Assembly (NCBI GenBank): GCA_045643145.1
Contig: JAZUKG010000073.1
Span: 1-24,993 of the forward strand
Direction: 5' to 3'
Length of the DNA: 24,993 nucleotides
Source of the DNA: SVFI01 sp045643145
GTDB taxonomy: Bacteria > Bacillota > Clostridia > Lachnospirales > Lachnospiraceae
Position numbers and translations under genes: made by a program. Positions 23,401 through 24,993 of this stretch are shown here, piece by piece; the stretch's first letter is position 1, and every line of letters starts with the position of its first letter. The notes beneath the pieces were generated by a model. The model was not told the origin of the DNA, did no database searches, and worked only from the letters and a program-made list of their open reading frames with translations.

Positions 23401-24744
23401 AAAGAAGCAGCTAAGGTAGCTTCTTCAAGTGACGGATATACAGATGTGAAGGCTGTATTTACAATTCCTTCAAACTTAACATCAGCAAATATGTACATGG
23501 AAACCAGCGGAAAAGCAGATATGCTGATTGATGATGTAAAGGTACGTATTGCAGATATTTCAGAAGATTTGGAAAATGGCCAGATCTTTACAACCAGATG
23601 GGGCGGAGCCGGTACTTTGGAACTCGTGGAAGAAGAAAACGGCAACCATGTAGCAAAACTGACAGATAAGGATCAGACATATTTAGGTATCGTATATGAT
23701 ATGACACCATATATCGGAATGCAGGTAGAAATTTCATTTGATGTAAAAACAGATGATACGATTGTTAAGTTAAGTGGTGATATCGATGGATTATGGCCAA
23801 ATTATTTAACAGCTGCTACAGATCCGGGAAAATATAAAACTGTTTCCTGTGTAGCAAATATGCCAAGTGATTTAACCGCACTTAAGGTGTATATTGAAAC
23901 AAACGGATTATCAGATATTTATATTGATAATTTCAAGGTTAAGAGAGTGGCAGCCGGTAAGCAGTTCAAGGTTGTACTCGATCCGAATGGTAAGGATATA
24001 ACAATTGGTACTCAGGTAGTAGTAGATGGTAAGCTTGCTGTAGATCCTGGTACAATTGAAACAGAGGATGCTGTTATTACAGGCTGGTATAAAGATGCTG
24101 CTTGTACTCAGAAGTGGACATTTACAGAAGATGTTGTGACAGAAGATATTACTTTATATGCAGCATGGGGATCAAAGGATGGAGAAGATGAGCCATCAGC
24201 TAGTCCTGCTCCAAGCAATGACCCATCAGCTAAACCAAGTACATCTCCTTCAGTTAAGCCAAGTACATCACCTTCAACAAAGCCATCAGTAGCACCTTCA
24301 ACTACACCAGTAGCTCCAGCTGTTAAGGTTGGTGACAAGGAAGTAGTTAGTGGAGTAACCTATGTTGTTACATCTGCTACAGAAGCTGAATATGCAGCAG
24401 TAGCTGATAAGGGAACAGTTACAATTCCTGATACAGTTACAATTAAGGGCAAAAAGTTCAAAGTTACATCAATCGCTAAGAATGCATTTAAGAACAAGAA
24501 GAAACTGAAAAAAGTTACAATCGGAAAGAATATCAAGAAGATTGGTTCAAAGGCATTCTACGGATGTAAGAATCTGAAGAAGATTGTTGTTAAGACAACA
24601 AAGCTTACAAAGAAGAAAGTTGGATCTAAGGCATTTGCTAAGATCAACGCAAAAGCTAAATTCAAAGTACCTGCTAAGAAAGTGAAAGCTTACAAAGCAA
24701 TCGTAAAAGCAAAAGGTGCTAAGACCGCAAAGGTAACTAAATAA
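20470..24744 (+). CDS. GH10 endo-beta-1,4-xylanase with many CBM22-like modules
   Basis: This 1424-residue secreted xylanase has a signal peptide (1-43, ending VTAEAA) close to that of its neighbour. Two CBM22-like modules follow (about 45-196 and 200-352). The GH10 domain (about 360-750) has acid/base E537 in WDVVNEA and nucleophile E666 in ITELDV, with HTLVWHSQ and TIWGLTDD. Three more CBM22-like modules lie at about 760-895, 897-1028 and 1030-1160, each ending in a DxYxDNxxVK-type strand. An InlB-B/Listeria-Bacteroides-type repeat (about 1163-1232, GWYKDAACTQKW, LYAAW), a Ser/Pro/Thr linker (to about 1285) and the same LRR tail as the first xylanase (1286-1424) complete it. There is no LPXTG. 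I chose ATG 20470 after GGAGG at 20458-20462; the frame is open from 20395. Own promoter and terminator. Confidence 0.95.
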   Translation: METKNNKNFVRQMKKALTLTLSATMVVTGLNFGAFPSVTAEAASKVIVNEDFEANAGSGFIMGDATKTVVEDAHGGEKAIMISDRTQGWNCYAIDLQEYAGKTIDLSVWMKSDDDTEGANFKATVNSGATDATQAYDTVDMKEVTPGEWVELSGQIELKEDVQKVYFEICVPSNNYAGLTSDYLLDDLTISIDGTEVEAGAPSFAEDFDSYESADEKKGASFGSPKFSLVTVSENNQALAVTDRTDGYFAYAVNASAFAGNTISLSADVACYEAADDAENDFSATIKTTKAGEDDNYQNVAGVKLTGSAFGKLEGEYEVPADCDSYDIYFETTKEVNYLIDNISITIKGEYVAPSKPEYVDFSKYPILKDLYKDTFKMGMACEAISHWEQPNTLSEIGNPTKEAFIAQEFNSITFGNELKPAYNMDCNHAPDDVTVPFGKNAAAIEMLDWAKANNVPVRGHTLVWHSQCNDQIFCKDYKPVFLKDKDGKDTDVLDPACYVDAETLEKRMVSYIDDTMKFVYENGYGNVIYAWDVVNEAVEPGTNADNMRNSYWYQIMGKDFIAKAFKAARETSVKYAQENAAKYSVNPDNADELATILPKLFYNDYNEFQANKRDAIIAVTKPIKEAGNIDGIGMQAHLSDTSNLDDFITALNMYSEAIGEVHITELDVTQTSSGVNAEYYQGMFYYNLFKALIDAKKNGANLTCVTIWGLTDDNSWKKESSPLVLNGDLSKKLAFDGIVNAMTGDEMPEPAYEAPDFKDGIFDLDGADMTAADYGFAGRGDAKVEIQSEDTYTGIGALKVSGRTANWHGVTFDVSRFVGQTISISGWVKTTDSTVKLSADIDGSWPNIATINPESGKWTQLIGTYSIPSDLTALKLYFETNDTADIYVDNVEVKLVGLDEGFEGKENIASPRGVGHMPVLSVEKEGTNNVLKVTRQEKDATVKFDISKYIGRAIEVTAKVKTDDEFIMVGLDGDTPKEAAKVASSSDGYTDVKAVFTIPSNLTSANMYMETSGKADMLIDDVKVRIADISEDLENGQIFTTRWGGAGTLELVEEENGNHVAKLTDKDQTYLGIVYDMTPYIGMQVEISFDVKTDDTIVKLSGDIDGLWPNYLTAATDPGKYKTVSCVANMPSDLTALKVYIETNGLSDIYIDNFKVKRVAAGKQFKVVLDPNGKDITIGTQVVVDGKLAVDPGTIETEDAVITGWYKDAACTQKWTFTEDVVTEDITLYAAWGSKDGEDEPSASPAPSNDPSAKPSTSPSVKPSTSPSTKPSVAPSTTPVAPAVKVGDKEVVSGVTYVVTSATEAEYAAVADKGTVTIPDTVTIKGKKFKVTSIAKNAFKNKKKLKKVTIGKNIKKIGSKAFYGCKNLKKIVVKTTKLTKKKVGSKAFAKINAKAKFKVPAKKVKAYKAIVKAKGAKTAKVTK
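24271..24744 (+). repeat. 474-bp repeat, copy 2 (linker + LRR tail)
   Basis: Direct-repeat partner of 19645-20118. The GH10 domains upstream are only moderately similar, while this end is nearly the same, including synonymous sites. Recent gene conversion or exchange of a tail cassette is the simplest explanation. Confidence 0.9.
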
Positions 24745-24776
24745 TTTGTTCGTTTAGAAATGACCATTTAGTATAG

Positions 24777-24809
24777 GCCCCGGAGAGAGAAATCTCTCCG
24801 GGGCATTTT
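24777..24809 (+). terminator. Terminator after the second xylanase
   Basis: A perfect 12-bp stem, GCCCCGGAGAGA / TCTCTCCGGGGC, with GAAA loop, then ATTTTT. Compensating changes relative to the copy at 20152 keep the stem paired. Confidence 0.93.
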
Positions 24810-24872
24810 TCATATTTATAAGGCAAAATAGTGTTTCAAACATATAAAATTCATGTTTTTCTAAATTTGCAC

Positions 24873-24888
24873 GAGAATCTGACCGATA
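24873..24888 (+). promoter_or_regulatory. Possible third copy of the xylanase promoter element
   Basis: GAGAATCTGACCGATA resembles TAGAATTTGTCSGTAT in its AGAAT-Y-TG-W-C-S-G core. It begins 77 bp before the next -10 hexamer, not 36, and lacks the TCCCC. Similarity could be chance. Confidence 0.25.
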
Positions 24889-24946
24889 GAATATTGGGAA
24901 AATACAAATAATAAGAAATTCTTTAGTATTATGTATGCGAATGGTA

Positions 24947-24990
24947 TGTTATAATGAACACAATTATGGGGAATTGGGCATGCAAAGGAG
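24947..24990 (+). promoter_or_regulatory. Promoter and RBS of a gene beyond the window
   Basis: TGTTATAAT (24947-24955) is a perfect extended -10. AAGGAG at 24985-24990 is followed by the window end, so the start codon should lie within the next few bases. Nothing can be said about the product. Confidence 0.6.
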
Positions 24991-24993
24991 TGC

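Overview
The window looks like chromosome from an anaerobic, AT-rich Firmicute of the family Lachnospiraceae (Clostridia). The reasons are the meso-diaminopimelate dehydrogenase plus LysA pair, the CheV protein, AAGGAGG-type ribosome binding sites, extended -10 promoters, and huge secreted GH10 xylanases with Pro/Ser/Thr linkers and leucine-rich-repeat tails, a style known from Roseburia and Butyrivibrio relatives. The genus cannot be fixed from the sequence alone. Every gene I can support lies on the + strand. I see no phage, transposon or CRISPR array.

Layout. 1-260: the 3' end of a 23S rRNA gene, a short trailer with no visible 5S gene, and a terminator. 272-1271: a single-gene unit for the chemotaxis coupling protein CheV. 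1323-6054: a tight run of five genes: a degenerate Sir2-like protein, a 584-residue charged single-pass membrane protein, hisH, hisF and ung. 6177-8509: ddh and lysA, the last two enzymes of the one-step dehydrogenase route to lysine (meso-DAP to L-lysine), closed by a terminator. 8553-13633: a signalling run of an integral-membrane HD-GYP/receiver protein, a hybrid histidine kinase with a C-terminal HPt domain, and a DegV protein. 13683-13765: tRNA-Leu(CAA). 13993-15438: two small membrane proteins lying between two near-identical terminator hairpins. 15568-24810: two giant multimodular GH10 xylanase genes, each with its own promoter and terminator. The last 180 bases hold an extended -10 promoter and a ribosome binding site for a gene that starts beyond the window.

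How the parts may work together. The two xylanases share nearly the same signal peptide, an almost identical 474-bp 3' end (linker plus LRR tail), the same terminator design, and a 17-19-bp element placed exactly 36 bp upstream of each -10 hexamer. That is what would be expected of a co-regulated, surface-displayed xylan-degrading pair under one activator. Their binding modules differ: tandem unknown modules, CBM22 and CBM9-like modules in the first; about five CBM22-like modules in the second. In the signalling run, the HPt of the kinase could feed the receiver of the HD-GYP protein and so set cyclic-di-GMP breakdown.

The points most worth a second look are the shared xylanase promoter element, the tandem unidentified N-terminal module in the first xylanase, the common lysine-rich LRR tail, the Sir2-like protein whose catalytic His appears to be Cys, and the HD-GYP/hybrid-kinase pair. 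All domain calls rest on reading motifs by eye; no database search was possible.
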